Counted from the first letter of the stretch, positions 51,701-63,657 are shown. The stretch is 64,000 bases of DNA from Temnopleurus reevesii (GCA_036244855.1 BQKZ01000005.1:162343-226342); one strand, 5' to 3'. Notes: generated by a model not told the origin, from the sequence alone. A program made the numbers and translations.

Positions 51701-54700
51701 CCTTATGACTATTTGCAATATTTTCTTCAATTGCATTGGGGAAGTATTGCATACTACGATGGAAAAGATGCAACAATTGTTGGTGGAGGGAAGCTAATGT
51801 CTGATGGTATCAACCTTTCTGCTGACAAAAAGTAATAATTATGGATGCACGCATCCAGTTAAGAGATAAAGATTTGGCGCCCCAAAAAGAGCTGACAAGT
51901 AAAAGGGCAATTCCACGGTAACGGAAGGACATGTGGACAAAAAAATTGAAAGTTTAAACAAGAACTACAAGAAAACTAGAAGTGGAAGAACATTTCAAAC
52001 CTGGCATTAGTAAGGCTAGAACAAATTTCTTCAATTTCCACTGATTTATTTGTTAAATATTCTTTTCAGTATTAAGATATNGGGGGTTGAGCCCCAAAAA
52101 CCTCACCTCTCTCCCACGGTTCTCGCATAATATAAACCATCTACTGTATGACAAATAAAATGATTTAGATAGAGGTTTTGCTCACAAAATAAAATGATAA
52201 TGACTTTATCAAGTGAGATAAACGGGGCATTCAAGTAATTTCCCGATAAAATATTTTGTGCGAAATGAGACTTTGTCTTTCTCATGAGGGAGTGACTTTC
52301 CCCCAGAAATGTGGTATTATTGGAAATTTCATAGTGTATTTGACCTCCATGAAAAACAGAGCCATTTTGTTATAATTCCAATTATTCATATTTGTGCATA
52401 TTCCATTTTGGTTTATATTCATTAGTTTTCTGTTTTTGTTTTTGTTTTATTTTACGGAGAACAAAACAAAGCCAAATCAAATTTTTAAAATTATGAAACT
52501 AATAGCGTATAATTAATAGTTAAATCATTTTATATATTGCCATAGTTGGCGCTGTAGTCTAAACTTATACCAACAGGAGGATTCAAATATGAAATCACAT
52601 GTTTTATTAGAAGACATATAATTTGGGGGATTTTCAAATTAGAACATTATAAAAACTATTATACATTTTTATATATTGCCATTGTTATTGCCAATCCGTG
52701 TAGTCTAAGATGGCAGTTGGAATATAGGGAATTTGTCCAACTTTAAGCAAATTGAGAAATTACATTTGTTTAGCTGTTATTCATACCCCATCGAACAATT
52801 GCTGTGCTGATCCAATAATCTCATACAGATTACATTACACTGATGTGTCTTTTCCCCGGCCTCAATGTATTAAAAAAGATATACAATTTTTAAAACTTGT
52901 CATCGTTTTTTTTTTTTTGCAATTATTTTTTTGTACTGTATGTTTTATTTGCTAGATTCCTATTTTCTGCTGATGCTATGGGACACAAGCTGTTTGTTTA
53001 CAGAATCAAAAGTGATTGGAGTTTGGAACAGTCAAAGGTAAGACTATTTTCCCTTTAATGTCATTCTTGAATGTTGAGATTTAATACTTGAAAAGAAGTA
53101 GGCTACAATACAACTCTTCCTTTCTTAAAGGCTTAGTCTGGACTGTTGGTTAAAGCATAACGATCAGACGAGCAATAGAGAACAAAATGATATTTCAAGC
53201 ACATCGGACACTAAATAAGAAAGCTGTGAATATTTCAATGATTTCACTCAACATTGATTTTTTAATGCACATTTGCACATTTTGGTCACATGTTATGACG
53301 TATGTCACGCACTTCTTTCCAAGTGGTTTCTTAGATCTTAAACATCTTAAACCCTTTAGTGCAAAATAAAAAAATTATCGTTGATAAATACATGGTTGCA
53401 GATACATTAACCGATTATTTTTATTTTTTTTTATTTCTGGTTTGCATTATTTTGTTTAAAAATCCAGATGACCAAATGATTCATGCATTGCATGAGTGAA
53501 CATACACCAAAGGAAAAATCCCAATTTTTTAAAGTCACACAAGTCCTGATTTAAGTCGAAATTGAAATTAAAAGTTTTTAGCCGGATGCATGTTACAATT
53601 GCCTCTTTTTATTATGTAAGCGATGATCAGAACGTATCCTATCATAATTATGTCCTAACAATATGATTATCTCATGACAGGTCATTCCACTCTCAACGTT
53701 TCCTGATAACATCAACATTGACCGAGATGACGGATNAAATATCGTATGTGCTCATATTAACAAAACGATAATGATGACTGAGTGTGCGTCGCGTCATGAA
53801 TTAAGCCCTTCGAAATGGACGGGACAAGTAATTTCACAAAAAGCCTTACCCCAGAAAAATGGTGGGAAATTTAGTCTTTCATCGTGTATTTGAACCTCCA
53901 GTCATTATGTTAATCTGAATGGAGTGATCCAACCGTAATTTCATAATTCAGCCTTCGTTTATTTACAGTTTCGCATATATTCATGTATATTGATTTTTGT
54001 GTATTTTGAGTTGCTTTTACTTTAAAGAGAATAAAACAAGACCAAACCAAAGTTGGACAATTAATAAACTAATGTTGTAGGGGTAATGTTTGGATTATTT
54101 TTCAATGTTAGTATAATTATTACGCTAGTTAGAGCCGTAGTCTAAATTGATACCAACAGTAGGATTCAAATGTTAATTTCCCCTTTTTAAAAATATATGT
54201 AAGTTGGGGAATATTAAAAGTAAGAAAATTATACAAAATACTATTATAAACTTTGGTATACCGCCATCTTTGTTGCCAATCGTTTTAGTCTGTTTTAGGA
54301 TTGCACCTATTTTGGGTATGAAAGGTGTCAAACTTATTTTTGGGATATTTTTGCAAATCAAAAAATTAAATTTGTTTAGCTGTTATTCATAACATATCAA
54401 GACATTGATGTGCTACTCCTAATTTCTAATACAGATTAAATCACACTATATGCAAAAGGTAATTAAACAAACTTGTCAGGTTCTGTTTTGTTACAATTAT
54501 TTCCCTCTTTTTATTTGCTTTGCTAGATTTCTATTTTCTGCTGATGCTATGGGACACAAGCTGTTTGTTTACAGAATCAAAAGTGATTGGAGTTTGGAAC
54601 AGTCAAAGGTAACATCATTTTCCCTCTAATGTCTTTCTTGACTTTTGAGATTTAATACTTGAAAAGAAATAGACTATAATTAAAACCATAGATAACCCTT

Positions 54701-55437
54701 CCGTTGATTAACAGCATAAAATCAGAGGAACAGATCAAAACGATGTTTAATACACTATAAAGAAAGTTGTGAATATTTCAATAAATATCACTCAACATTG
54801 ATATTTTATGCGTATTTGAAGCTTTTCGGTCACGTGTTATGATGTATGTTTTGCACTTCTCTACAAGTATAGCTTCTTGTATCTTTAATATTTTGAACCC
54901 TTTAGTGCAAAATAAAAACTTTTCATTGATAAATGCATGGGTGCAGATACGTTTACCGATTCAACCTTTTTTCTTAACTATTATGCTTTGCTAATAGGTT
55001 TAGTATTCCAGATTTACCAACTGATTTGTGCATTGCATGAGTGAACATAAAATAAAATTAGAATCAAATCAAATAAAAAAAAACATACATCAAAGGGAAA
55101 ATCCCGATTTTCGAAAGTCACACAAGTCCTGATTTAAGTCAAAATAGAAATTAAAAGATTATAGCCGGATGCATGTTATTATTGCCTATTATTGCTTTAT
55201 TACATAAGCGATGATTAGAATATATCCTATCATAATTATATCCTAACAATATGATTATCTCATGACAGGTCATTCCACTCTCAACGTTTCCTGATAACAT
55301 CAACATTGACCGAGATGACGGATCTCTATGGATTGGCTCTCAACCACTCCTACATAGATTCTATGATAACGGTGGCAGAGTGAATGGTGTGGGACAGGTG
55401 GGTAATAATGATAATAATAATAATAATAATAAAAGTG

Positions 55438-55483
<46 letters not shown>

Positions 55484-58400
55484 ATATAAACAATTTAAAT
55501 AGCGCACGTATCCACTCTCATTACTGTGTGATCAATGCGCTTTACATTATTATTACCCTGGCTTTAGACCGGCAGCCACCAGCGCACTAGGCATGTTAAG
55601 GAATAAATATTCCTGCCAGGTACCCATTCACGTCACCTGGGTTGAGTGCAGCACAGTGTGGATACATTTCTTGCTGAAGGAAATTGACGCCATGTGTAGG
55701 ATTCGAACCTTCGATCGACCCTCTGGTTGAAAGGCGAGGGCCACGACCACTACACCACGTCAAATTATATAATATAGCACAATCATTATGTATATATGTA
55801 TCCTACAGCACTTGATAATATAGTTACCATATTATTAAACTGTCTATAACTGTCGAGCCAGCTACTTAGGCTCTCAACAATTTCAAGGAATAAATTATTG
55901 CCATTTCCACCTGGGTTGAGTGCAGCAACCTCTGGAAAAAAATTGTTGATGGAAATAAACGTCATGGATGGGATTCGGAGCCGACAAAATCTCTAAATGG
56001 CTGAAGTACAATGAATTGCTTTTGAATCCTAAAAAATGCGAATTTATTACTTTTGGCTCTTGTCGTAAATTATCATCTTTTACAAATGCGCAGATTTATA
56101 TAGGACGAGAAATAATAATTAGAGTACAGGAATGTAAGTACTTAGGTATTATTTTGAATTCGTCTGTAAATTGGAATGCACGTGTAAAATTTATTAAATC
56201 GAAAGCCATTAAAAGTTTGTACTGTCTAAAACGTATACGACCATTCATTATTCAAGGTACTGCCATAATGCTTTATCATGTTTATAGAGCTCTTTTTCAA
56301 CCTCATTTTGATTATTGTTCGATTTTAATGCAGGAAAGGTTTTGATTAAGGAATTAAGTATTTTGCAAAATCGAGCACTTCGTATTATTCTTAGAGTAGA
56401 TCCTTTGTACAGTACATCACTATTGTATTCCTCTTTAGACATAGAAAAACTCGAATTGCGATAGAAAAGGCAAGCAGTCTGCTTTGTATTTAAATTACTT
56501 CATGAAAGCCTACCATTATCTTTGTGCTCTAGAATTTCTCTTAAGGAAAGTATTCTCTTCGTAATTATGAATGTAAAATATGTCTTGATAAGCCTAAAAC
56601 AAATTATTTAAGGAATGGTGGTCTCTACAGGAGCATACAAATATTTAATAGTCTTCCGTGCAATATTCGTCAAATTAATAATATTTCTGTTTTCAACAAG
56701 GCAATCAATTTTATTGGTCTTTAAACATTAACTTGCCACGGGGGGGGGGTCATTCTTAGGTGTATAAGTACTAGAAATTTTTACGTAGTTTTTATGTTAA
56801 GATTATAAAATTGTGTAATAACTTTTAATTATCTTTTAAGTGTCTTCATGTTTTTTTTATTGTGTATAATTTCATCTTACATTCATTATTAGGCTTATTA
56901 TTTACATGTTATACCTGTTCGCTTTTTACATGCACGGACTTGCTGAAAAGCAGTCTTTTGACTGATTGTAAGTTTTATCGTGAATAAATAAATACAATAC
57001 AATGCAGTACAATAAGAACCCCCGCACTGCGAGTAGGGCATATATGGCACAGTTTAGGACTCTATTACCGTGTAATTTCTGCTATCACCTAGAGGATGTC
57101 ATCATTTGACGCTTGATCCATCGAATCTGGTGTTTATCCCAATTTTCTACTTCCCCCAGCAGATCAGTGAGGTCAGGGCGTATCCATGATTTTTCAAACC
57201 NTATCCACTCTCATTACTGTGTGATCAATGCGCTTTACATTATTATTACCCTGGCTTTAGACCGGCAGCCACCAGCGCACTTGGCATTTCAAGGAATAAA
57301 TATTCCTGCCAGGTACCCATTCACCTCACCTGGGTTGAGTGCAGCACAGTGTGGATAAATTTCTTGGTGAAGGAAATTGACGCCATGTGTAGGTTTCGAA
57401 CCTACGACCCTCTGGTTGAAAGGCGAGAGTTACGACCACTACACCACGTCAATTTATATAGCCTAATCATTATACATGGATATATCCTACTGCGCTTCAT
57501 AGGTACCATAATATTATTACCATGGCTGTAACCAATAACTGCCGAGCTAGCAATTCAGGCGCACAACAATTTCAAGGAATAAATTCTTGCCATTTTCACG
57601 CGGGTTGAGTGGAGCAACCTCTGGAAAAAAAAGTTGTTGAGGGGAATTAACGTCATGGATGGGATTCGAAGCCGACATTTTATTCGAAAGGCGAGAATAA
57701 GAAGAACCGCACAACGAGTAGGGCATATAGTCCAGTTTACTTGGTTTAGGACTCTGTTACCGGGTAATATGCTATCACATAGAAGATGTCATCATTTGAC
57801 GCTTGACCCATCGAATGTTATCCTACTTGTCTACTTTCCCCAGCAGATCAGTGAGATCAGGGCGTATCCATGATTTGTCAAACCGGGGGGGGGGGGGGGG
57901 TTGACCTTCAGGGTGAAACTAACCTGAAAGATGTAAGCAACATATTTTTTGTCTACCTCGAGTAGATAAAAACATACCATAGAGACGTAAACTGGATATG
58001 TACGGCAAGCACTTGCGTTCCATATGGGTTGGTACATCGAATGAGTGGTCCAAAATGTTTTATGGTTACTTTTTGTTGGCTTTTTTTTTTTTGCTTTTGA
58101 AACCTCTTTTCTTTATGCTAAATAATGGTTTGTGTTTTCTTGTTATTTTGTCACAGTTATTCCGATCACTCGTAATATTTGTGGATTATCTTTAACGACC
58201 CAATAAAGCATAAAAACATAATGTAGGATATATGAGGGTAGATTGTAAGTATTGTATTATCATTGCCACCTCATTGAAAAGTTGTCGGGTGATTAATTTT
58301 GATCTACTCAATCAAGGTATATGATTGCACAATCCATTTTGGCAACAGAGAAAACACCTTGATACGGTAGCATTTACACTCTTTACAAAAATTGAATTGT

Positions 58401-58740
58401 ATATATCAGTTTACAATTTGAATCCCAATAAGAGCACTAAAACACATATTTTGACAAAAGGCTGCTGAATGTGTGCTGTTTTTTGCCCCCAAACCACACC
58501 TTTTATGGATATTGAAACATCAATTTACTTTTGTTTATAATCAATTTGTATTTATATCCCTATCTCATTCAGGTTTTGAACATTAAATTTGATGCGGATA
58601 TGAACCCGACAATCAGAGAAGTACTAGCAGATGATACAGGAATGATAAGATCGACCAGTGCAGCGTGTCGCCATGGCAACGCAATGCTTGTTGGGACTGT
58701 TTTAAACGAAGCCGCCTACTGCGAGTTGAAATCCTACTAA
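45727..58740 (+). CDS. Paraoxonase/arylesterase family protein 2 (tandem paralogue; exons 7-8 present twice)
   Basis: Exons: 45727-45800, 46913-46983, 47632-47687, 50287-50449, 50985-51126, 51634-51831, 54527-54608, 55269-55397, 58573-58740 (stop TAA). They give 360 residues, with exon lengths and phases identical to the upstream paralogue except two extra codons in exon 5. Starts MGISIFRLVIFILAGVLVD (hydrophobic anchor). The calcium-ligand motifs NGSEDV, SPNDLV, SDGINLS and PDNINIDRDDGSLW, and the cysteines in PGQCRV and YCELKSY, are kept. H115 of human PON1 aligns to Val (LPVGMD). H134 aligns to Gln in VVNQHAD, with a His one residue later beside the insertion. A second exon 7 (52956-53037) and a cut-off exon 8 (53681-53735, ended by N at 53736) precede the copies used in this model; they are probably another haplotype or a real exon duplication. 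Confidence 0.9.
48268..49015. mobile_element. Terminal-inverted-repeat element (about 750 bp) in paraoxonase 2 intron 3
   Basis: Left end TTAAAGGGGAATTAACCCCA and right end TCTGGGTGAGGTTCCCCTTC (then AATT) are imperfect inverted repeats of about 20 bases. There is no coding potential inside, so it is probably a non-autonomous DNA transposon. Confidence 0.55.
49476..49855. repeat. Foldback element in paraoxonase 2 intron 3
   Basis: Left arm CAAAAAATATTTGAAGAAAA then TCGGACAAGACAGTAAT; right arm TTACTACTTGTCTGATTTTTC then TCAAATCTTTTTTG. The arms pair over about 60 bases, also through TTATGAATTAAG and AAGCATTCATAA. The element may extend left to about 49414. Confidence 0.6.
50611..50820 (+). 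mobile_element. tRNA-derived SINE (family 3, copy A)
   Basis: A-box-like GCAGCTCAGTCGATAGAGCG and B-box-like GGGTTCGAACCCG, then GCGCACTGGGGAAAATGAGC and AATATTGCACCCAAGTGGGT, then GCTCCCAATGC. The same order recurs at 62455-62682. It lacks a complementary acceptor stem and so is not a tRNA gene. Confidence 0.7.
52082..53735 (+). other. Duplicate segment with paraoxonase 2 exon 7 and part of exon 8 (copy 1)
   Basis: Bounded by N at 52081 and 53736. It holds exon 7 (52956-53037) and the first 55 bases of exon 8 (53681-53735). The exon sequences are virtually identical to those in 53737-55320, and the introns are alignable but diverged with indels (for example CTTATACCAACAGGAGGATTC against TTGATACCAACAGTAGGATTC). 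Confidence 0.8.
53737..55397 (+). other. Duplicate segment with paraoxonase 2 exons 7 and 8 (copy 2, complete)
   Basis: Holds exon 7 (54527-54608; differs from the other copy by one synonymous TTT/TTC change) and a full exon 8 (55269-55397). The intron between them keeps landmarks shared with copy 1: AGCCGGATGCATGTTA, TCATAATTAT, CCTAACAATATGATTATCTC. Confidence 0.8.
55405..55762 (-). mobile_element. tRNA-derived SINE (family 1, copy B) with long ATT tail
   Basis: Reverse complement of the element at 15776-16052: reads from ACACCACGTC through GGATTCGAACC (B box), TCACCTGGGTTGAGTG and AATGCGCTTTACATT to an AAT-repeat tail at 55405-55482. The tail begins eight bases after the end of exon 8. 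Confidence 0.85.
55986..57010 (+). mobile_element. 5'-truncated non-LTR retrotransposon fragment
   Basis: Encodes the C-terminal part of a LINE-type reverse transcriptase: KISKWLKYNELLLNPKKCEF, then ECKYLGIILNSSVNWNAR and KSLYCLKRIRPF, and after a frameshift near 56335 ILQNRALRIILRVDPLY. A further stop follows near 56460, so it is dead. It ends in AATAAATAAATACAATACAA and has no poly(A). The block is absent from the otherwise matching sequence at 57202-57884, where about 19 different bases (57677-57695) stand in its place. Confidence 0.85.
57202..57450 (-). mobile_element. tRNA-derived SINE (family 1, copy C)
   Basis: Nearly the same as 55509-55762, starting directly after the N at 57201. 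Together with the following 430 bases it repeats 55763-55985 plus 57011-57200, so it is probably the allelic form of copy B and not an independent insertion. Confidence 0.8.
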
Positions 58741-60167
58741 AGATGGCGCAATGACATGGGGAAGCATTTTAATAATAACAAGCTCTTTTTTTTGGGGGGG
58801 GGGTTGGTTTCCATCACAATGCAGCTTACTTCTATTTTCATATATCATATTATAATTTTCACATATCATGTTATATATTTTCACTTAGTATATACATGTA
58901 TATTACTATATTCTACTGTCGTTAAAAATGTGCATTACATGGCTTTATGTTAATTTGGATGCTTGTAAATTATTTGCTGTTATCGTGGAAAATATATGAA
59001 GTTAAATGTAATGTAATGTAGAAACATGAAGTTTAGAGTAAAACAATATAAATATTTCATTAACTATCCTTCGTAAATGTCCATTAAGGTGAAAATTGAT
59101 TCATGAAGTCAAGGTAATTTTCCGAACTAGAGTTATCCTTGGTCATATATTACACAGGAAATTATGCATTTTAGTGCAGCTTATCGTTGGAAAAAGAAAG
59201 AAATACTACTTGCACAGAAGTGGGGATCAAATCAGTTTACCAAAACAAATTTCCTCGCTGGTTTCATTTTAGTAATGTTTTGGAGGAAAATACATTTGCA
59301 ACGATATTTTGAAAATGAGATTATTCAGAAAATATCGCTATAATGAACTCTCATATACATACACATATCTTAATGCATTAAAAAGTATTAATTTCGATTG
59401 GGTTTATTTGATTGATTATCTTATCTTTACAAACAAAAATACGAGGGAGATAAGAATGTACATTATATAAGGGGCAAATTCGTTTTGCCTGGTACATTTC
59501 TGTTGAAATCCCTCCATTTTGTTAATAAAAAAAGTTGGTGTTTCGTATAATATAGCTTAGTTTATTTAATGAAGAATTGTCATGCTTATATATTTTGTAA
59601 ACATTGTTTTGTTCAATACATAATGTAGTATTTTTTGTCATTTTGAGTGTTAATGAAATGGTAAATGTGTAAATCAAACTTATGGCACAATTTAGTAACG
59701 AGGATGCCCTTTTAATGCTATCGTTTCAATTTTACTTCGGTACAAGTGGATTTGATATTTTTAGTGTTAGTCCAAGCATGGATCCATGGTTCTTGTAAAT
59801 AAATCCATGCCATTTTAATGTTTGTCAAGATTTTTGGATAAGATTTGGTCGAGGCATTAAATAAATATTGTTGGATGAGGCCGCATAACTTTCAAAGGTG
59901 TTGCACTTCGCACTGGTTTTATCTATTGAAGTTTCATACACCAGCATGGATGAATTTTAAGCTGCTCCCCGGGGTATAAAATGCATACATTTCATAACGG
60001 TAATGATGCCAGGAGTTTCTTTAAGCATTCCTGAACAACACCCTTAATTATTATCTATATGCATGGGAGTTTTAAGCCGTACAATATTAAGCCATATTGT
60101 ACAGCTTGAATTTTACGCTTGCGCAAAGCAGTGACCAGCCTTCTGGTATATGTAAAGATAATAATAA

Positions 60168-60312
60168 TTATATTGGATGGCTTCATTTCATGAAATACCG
60201 GGAATATTGCACTCGTTAGGGCCAATATTGCACTCATCTTCGATTCGTGCAATATTGCCCTAACTCGTGCAATATTCCCTGGTATTCCATTTATTGCCAT
60301 CCAATATTATAT
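60168..60312. mobile_element. Foldback MITE with GGAATATTGCAC arms
   Basis: TATTGGATGGC ... ACCGGGAATATTGCACTCGT, TAGGGCCAATATTGCAC on the left pairs with GTGCAATATTGCCCTAAC, TCGTGCAATATTCCCTGGT ... GCCATCCAATA on the right. The arms are about 60 bases with a 12-base loop, so it can form a nearly complete hairpin. Confidence 0.75.
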
Positions 60313-60788
60313 AAATAGCATACACATAGACTCGCTTTACTGAGCACATTTCAAATAAATCGTCAGCATTTTACGAACCGGTCTGTAAGAGTTTGTAAGT
60401 ACGCGGGTGCTGGTTTAACACCTAAAAACATAACGTCAATTGCAATGGCATACCACTTGAATTCATTTTATTTTAGTAGAATTTACTAGTATTTCAATGG
60501 CTACGACTGGTTCGTGTAACCAACCCTCGCTAGGCAAACTATTGAAAAAAAATCCAGTATCGAGGTCCTCCCATTTGTTTTTCGCTTTTGCCTTGGAAAG
60601 AAGCCACAATTTTTTTCTCAAGATTTTATGATTTATAAATGTATTTTTGTGGGGTTTTTTTTCACTCCATAGCACTGACAGGCAATTACCTTACCACGAG
60701 AAAAATATTCTCAACAATAAGAGTAGCCTACTTACATGTGTATTCAAAGTTCTGTACTCACACGCACAACCTTACAAACTCACAACCA

Positions 60789-60820
60789 CCCACACAGACA
60801 CACACACACACACTCACACT
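60789..60820. repeat. CA-rich microsatellite
   Basis: ACCCACACAGACACACACAC followed by more AC units and CTCACACTC. Confidence 0.85.
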
Positions 60821-61333
60821 CAAAGACCTCCCTCCCCTGCAGCACTCTCCAAAATATTCAGACCTCCATGTATGCAATTTATGAACATACCAAGTATAAT
60901 AAGTATAAGTATAATTCAATGAAATAATGCACTATATTCAGATTATTGTCATGTGCATGAGTAATCAAATTTGACTAACAAGATCAATTAAACACTTAAA
61001 CTAAAGTTCAGAAAATTGTTTCGTCTGAATGCACTTTATAAATGATTGAGGATGCCTGCAGCAATAAAGTCGGTATTAGCTCTAGTTATTTACAATAATA
61101 ATAGGCATAATATGTAATGTTTTCATAAACGTGCAGATTTAGATTGATGTATCGAAGTACACGCAAGAAAGAAAACATTTGGTCAGATTGATACCAGGGG
61201 ATTGATAACTTTTCCAATTAAACATCTTTTGCATGGAGTTTGAAAATGCAACATAAAAAGAGTTGAACCTATAGAACCACCTAGTAATGAGAAAACCACT
61301 CTTTAAACTGAGTAAGTAATTAAAACTTTAAAG

Positions 61334-61637
61334 TACACTCTAAAAACAACCTAATCATTTTTTTATTAGATCGTCTTATGATATTATTATGAATAGAAAC
61401 TAATCATCCTGAAATGGATTTATAATCATATGTGACTTGTATTAATTTTTTAATTGAATCTAATCATTTTGATTAGATTTCCTATTCGTAATTATGATAA
61501 GATTTCCACATTAAAAGAAATGATTCGATTTTCTAATCATTTTGATTATATTTCCAGGTGTCCCCATTTGTATTGTTTTCCTAAATCAAATTTGATTAGA
61601 TTCTAATCAAATTTGATTAGTTTGTTTTAAGAGTGTA
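61334..61637. mobile_element. MITE with TACACTCT ends
   Basis: Left end TACACTCTAAAAACAACCTA and right end TAGTTTGTTTTAAGAGTGTA are inverted repeats. The body is built from repeated (T)CTAATCATTTTGATTAG and CAAATTTGATTAGATT palindromes. At 304 bp it has no coding capacity. Confidence 0.7.
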
Positions 61638-61720
61638 GACTAGGTAAGATGCTAACTAGAATGTCTTCAGTCTCCGATCTCAGTCATTTTCCCCAATATA
61701 TACGACTCTTTCCGAACTGC

Positions 61721-63424
61721 TCAAAGGGCTCCTTCCAAAACACGAGCGTTGATCCTTTGAAGGTACTCGCCTCTCGCCGGGATGTCATCGCCAGCAGGTC
61801 GGCGGGGTCCACCTACTGGGTGCTCACCCACGAACAAATGAACCATCTTGATGTAGTTCTGCAGGAGGGAAAATTCAAATGAAATAAAAAGAAAGCAAAA
61901 ATAAATAAACAATTATTATGCGCCACTTTCAATTATAGGTACCGCAAATAAAGTTGTAGCCACCTCGAACTGCACACATCAACTGGATCAGTTGTGTTAT
62001 TAATCCGACAAAGATTTGTAAACCTACAAGTACTTACAACGATGAAAATTTATACACTCTTATATATACTTGGTCTCAATAATGCCTGCATTCAACACAC
62101 AAAGAGAAAAAGGTGCAACTTTGCATCTTCCTGATTGCAAAGTTATGCAACTATGGGAGCAAATTTTAGGGTATATAGCAATATTTTTTTCATAAAAGGG
62201 CAATTTCATATAAAATACATGTGTTTAAAAATGCGGCAGTTGTTGTGTCGAGCCTGCGCCATGAATGATCGCTTCATTCAAAGGCAGACGATTGACAGGC
62301 TGAGCTGCTCACTACTTCAGATCGATGGACGCATTTTTAAGATATCCAAGAATTATAGACACCGATCCGTCAATCCTGACAATTTCTTTCTCGTGAAAAT
62401 GTACTCTCTCGTGGACATCGACATTCCGAATCTCAAAATGTTCCTCGCTCAATAAGAGCCGATAGACATCTCAGTCGGTAAATCGTCTGCCGTGAAGTAA
62501 AGCAATCCTTCATCGAGCGGTTCGGACCCCACACCCGCCACTTTTTGAAAATATGTGGTAAAATCGTGCACACCGAGGAAAATGAGACACTATTGACTCT
62601 TTCTGACAGAATGTAATATTGCACCCAAAAGGATGCTCCCAGTGTTGCAAGCTAATGTGCAATATTGCACCCTTTTTTTCCAAGTCTTATTACTCACATT
62701 GTTATCGACGGTGAAGCGATGGTAAACGCCACTTGGTATCACAAAGAAGTCTCCCTTAGCCAGTCTGATGCGTACCCATCGATCACGGAAGTCTCTGAAA
62801 TCATAGTAGCCGCCCCCATCCAGACAGAGACGAACCTCATCATACGTGTGAAGATGCTCCTCGAAGAACCGTTTAATCTGAATGTAACAAGTTTTTAAAA
62901 CTCACGGGGTGCTTATAGCAGGGATAGTATAGATGATACTTTTTATTCTCTAAAAATTCTCCTAGCCCCGAGAAACATCCGGATAAGCCGGGCGGGTGAA
63001 TCATTAAGTTTGTAGCAGCGGTGAGCAGACATATTCTCCGCTAGTTTCCAGAGCAACATTCAGAGATGTCCTTCTTCATCTAATAAACATAATGGATTTC
63101 ATTGAATTTATTCAGCACTGATTGATAGTCACCGCGACAAACTTCATGAAACATATATCGCTTGTTCACTGATGCAAGTGTGATGGTTATATGAGATTTA
63201 ATTTTAAAAAAAAGTAAAATCAGTTTGATTAAGCCGTGTCCCTGGATATAGGTTTATAGGGATATAGTTAAAAAAAAAATTTAAAAAGAAAACATATTGA
63301 TTACCTTTGTGTCGTACTCGGGAAGATCATCTCTCGAGAATACTTTAACGTTTTCTTTTGTGTAGCCTCTCTCTGCCTTGAGCTTGTGATACGTCTCGTC
63401 ATTGCTATAGTCATCGGGATTTAC
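61721..63424 (-). CDS. ADI1: Acireductone dioxygenase (ADI1), last three exons; 5' end outside window
   Basis: Metal-dependent enzyme of the methionine salvage pathway: it oxidises acireductone to the keto acid precursor of methionine plus formate (iron form). Exons in transcript order: 63424-63305, 62877-62698, 61858-61721 (stop TGA), all phase 0 with GT-AG borders, 145 codons in total. Visible features: VNPDDYSNDETYHKLKAERG and DDLPEYDTK (N-terminal region), the cupin metal-binding motif EEHLHTYDEVR (two His and the Glu), LDGGGYYDFRD, GDFFVIPSGVYHRF with the fourth ligand His, and the C-terminal HLFVGEHPVGGPRRPAGDD. All four metal ligands known from the family are present, so the enzyme should be active. 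The first exon with the start codon was not found between 63427 and 64000 and probably lies beyond the window. The upstream intron holds a very long GAT repeat. Confidence 0.93.
62455..62682 (+). mobile_element. tRNA-derived SINE (family 3, copy B) in ADI1 last intron region
   Basis: ATCTCAGTCGGTAAATCGTC (A-box region), GGTTCGGACCCC (B-box region), TGCACACCGAGGAAAATGAG, AATATTGCACCCAAAAGGAT, then GCTCCCAGTG parallel the copy at 50611-50820. It lies 16 bases from the donor of the exon ending at 62698 and is antisense to ADI1. Confidence 0.65.
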
Positions 63425-63449
63425 CTGGAAATAAAAATCAATTGAATTA

Positions 63450-63509
<60 letters not shown>

Positions 63510-63626
63510 AAACTTGATGATGATGAATTTGATGATGATGATGATGATGAACTTGATGATGATAATGATGGCGATGATAATGATGAGGATGATGATGATG
63601 AGGATGATGATGATGATGATGACGAC

Positions 63627-63657
<31 letters not shown>

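Larger units (their letters stand above)
58741..61720. other. Spacer between paraoxonase 2 and ADI1 with both 3' ends
   Basis: The two genes converge here. AATAAA motifs near 59798 and 59866 are possible poly(A) signals for the paraoxonase gene. Other contents are a foldback element (60168-60312), a CA-rich microsatellite (about 60789-60820) and a TIR element (61334-61637). No coding exon was recognised. Confidence 0.55.
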
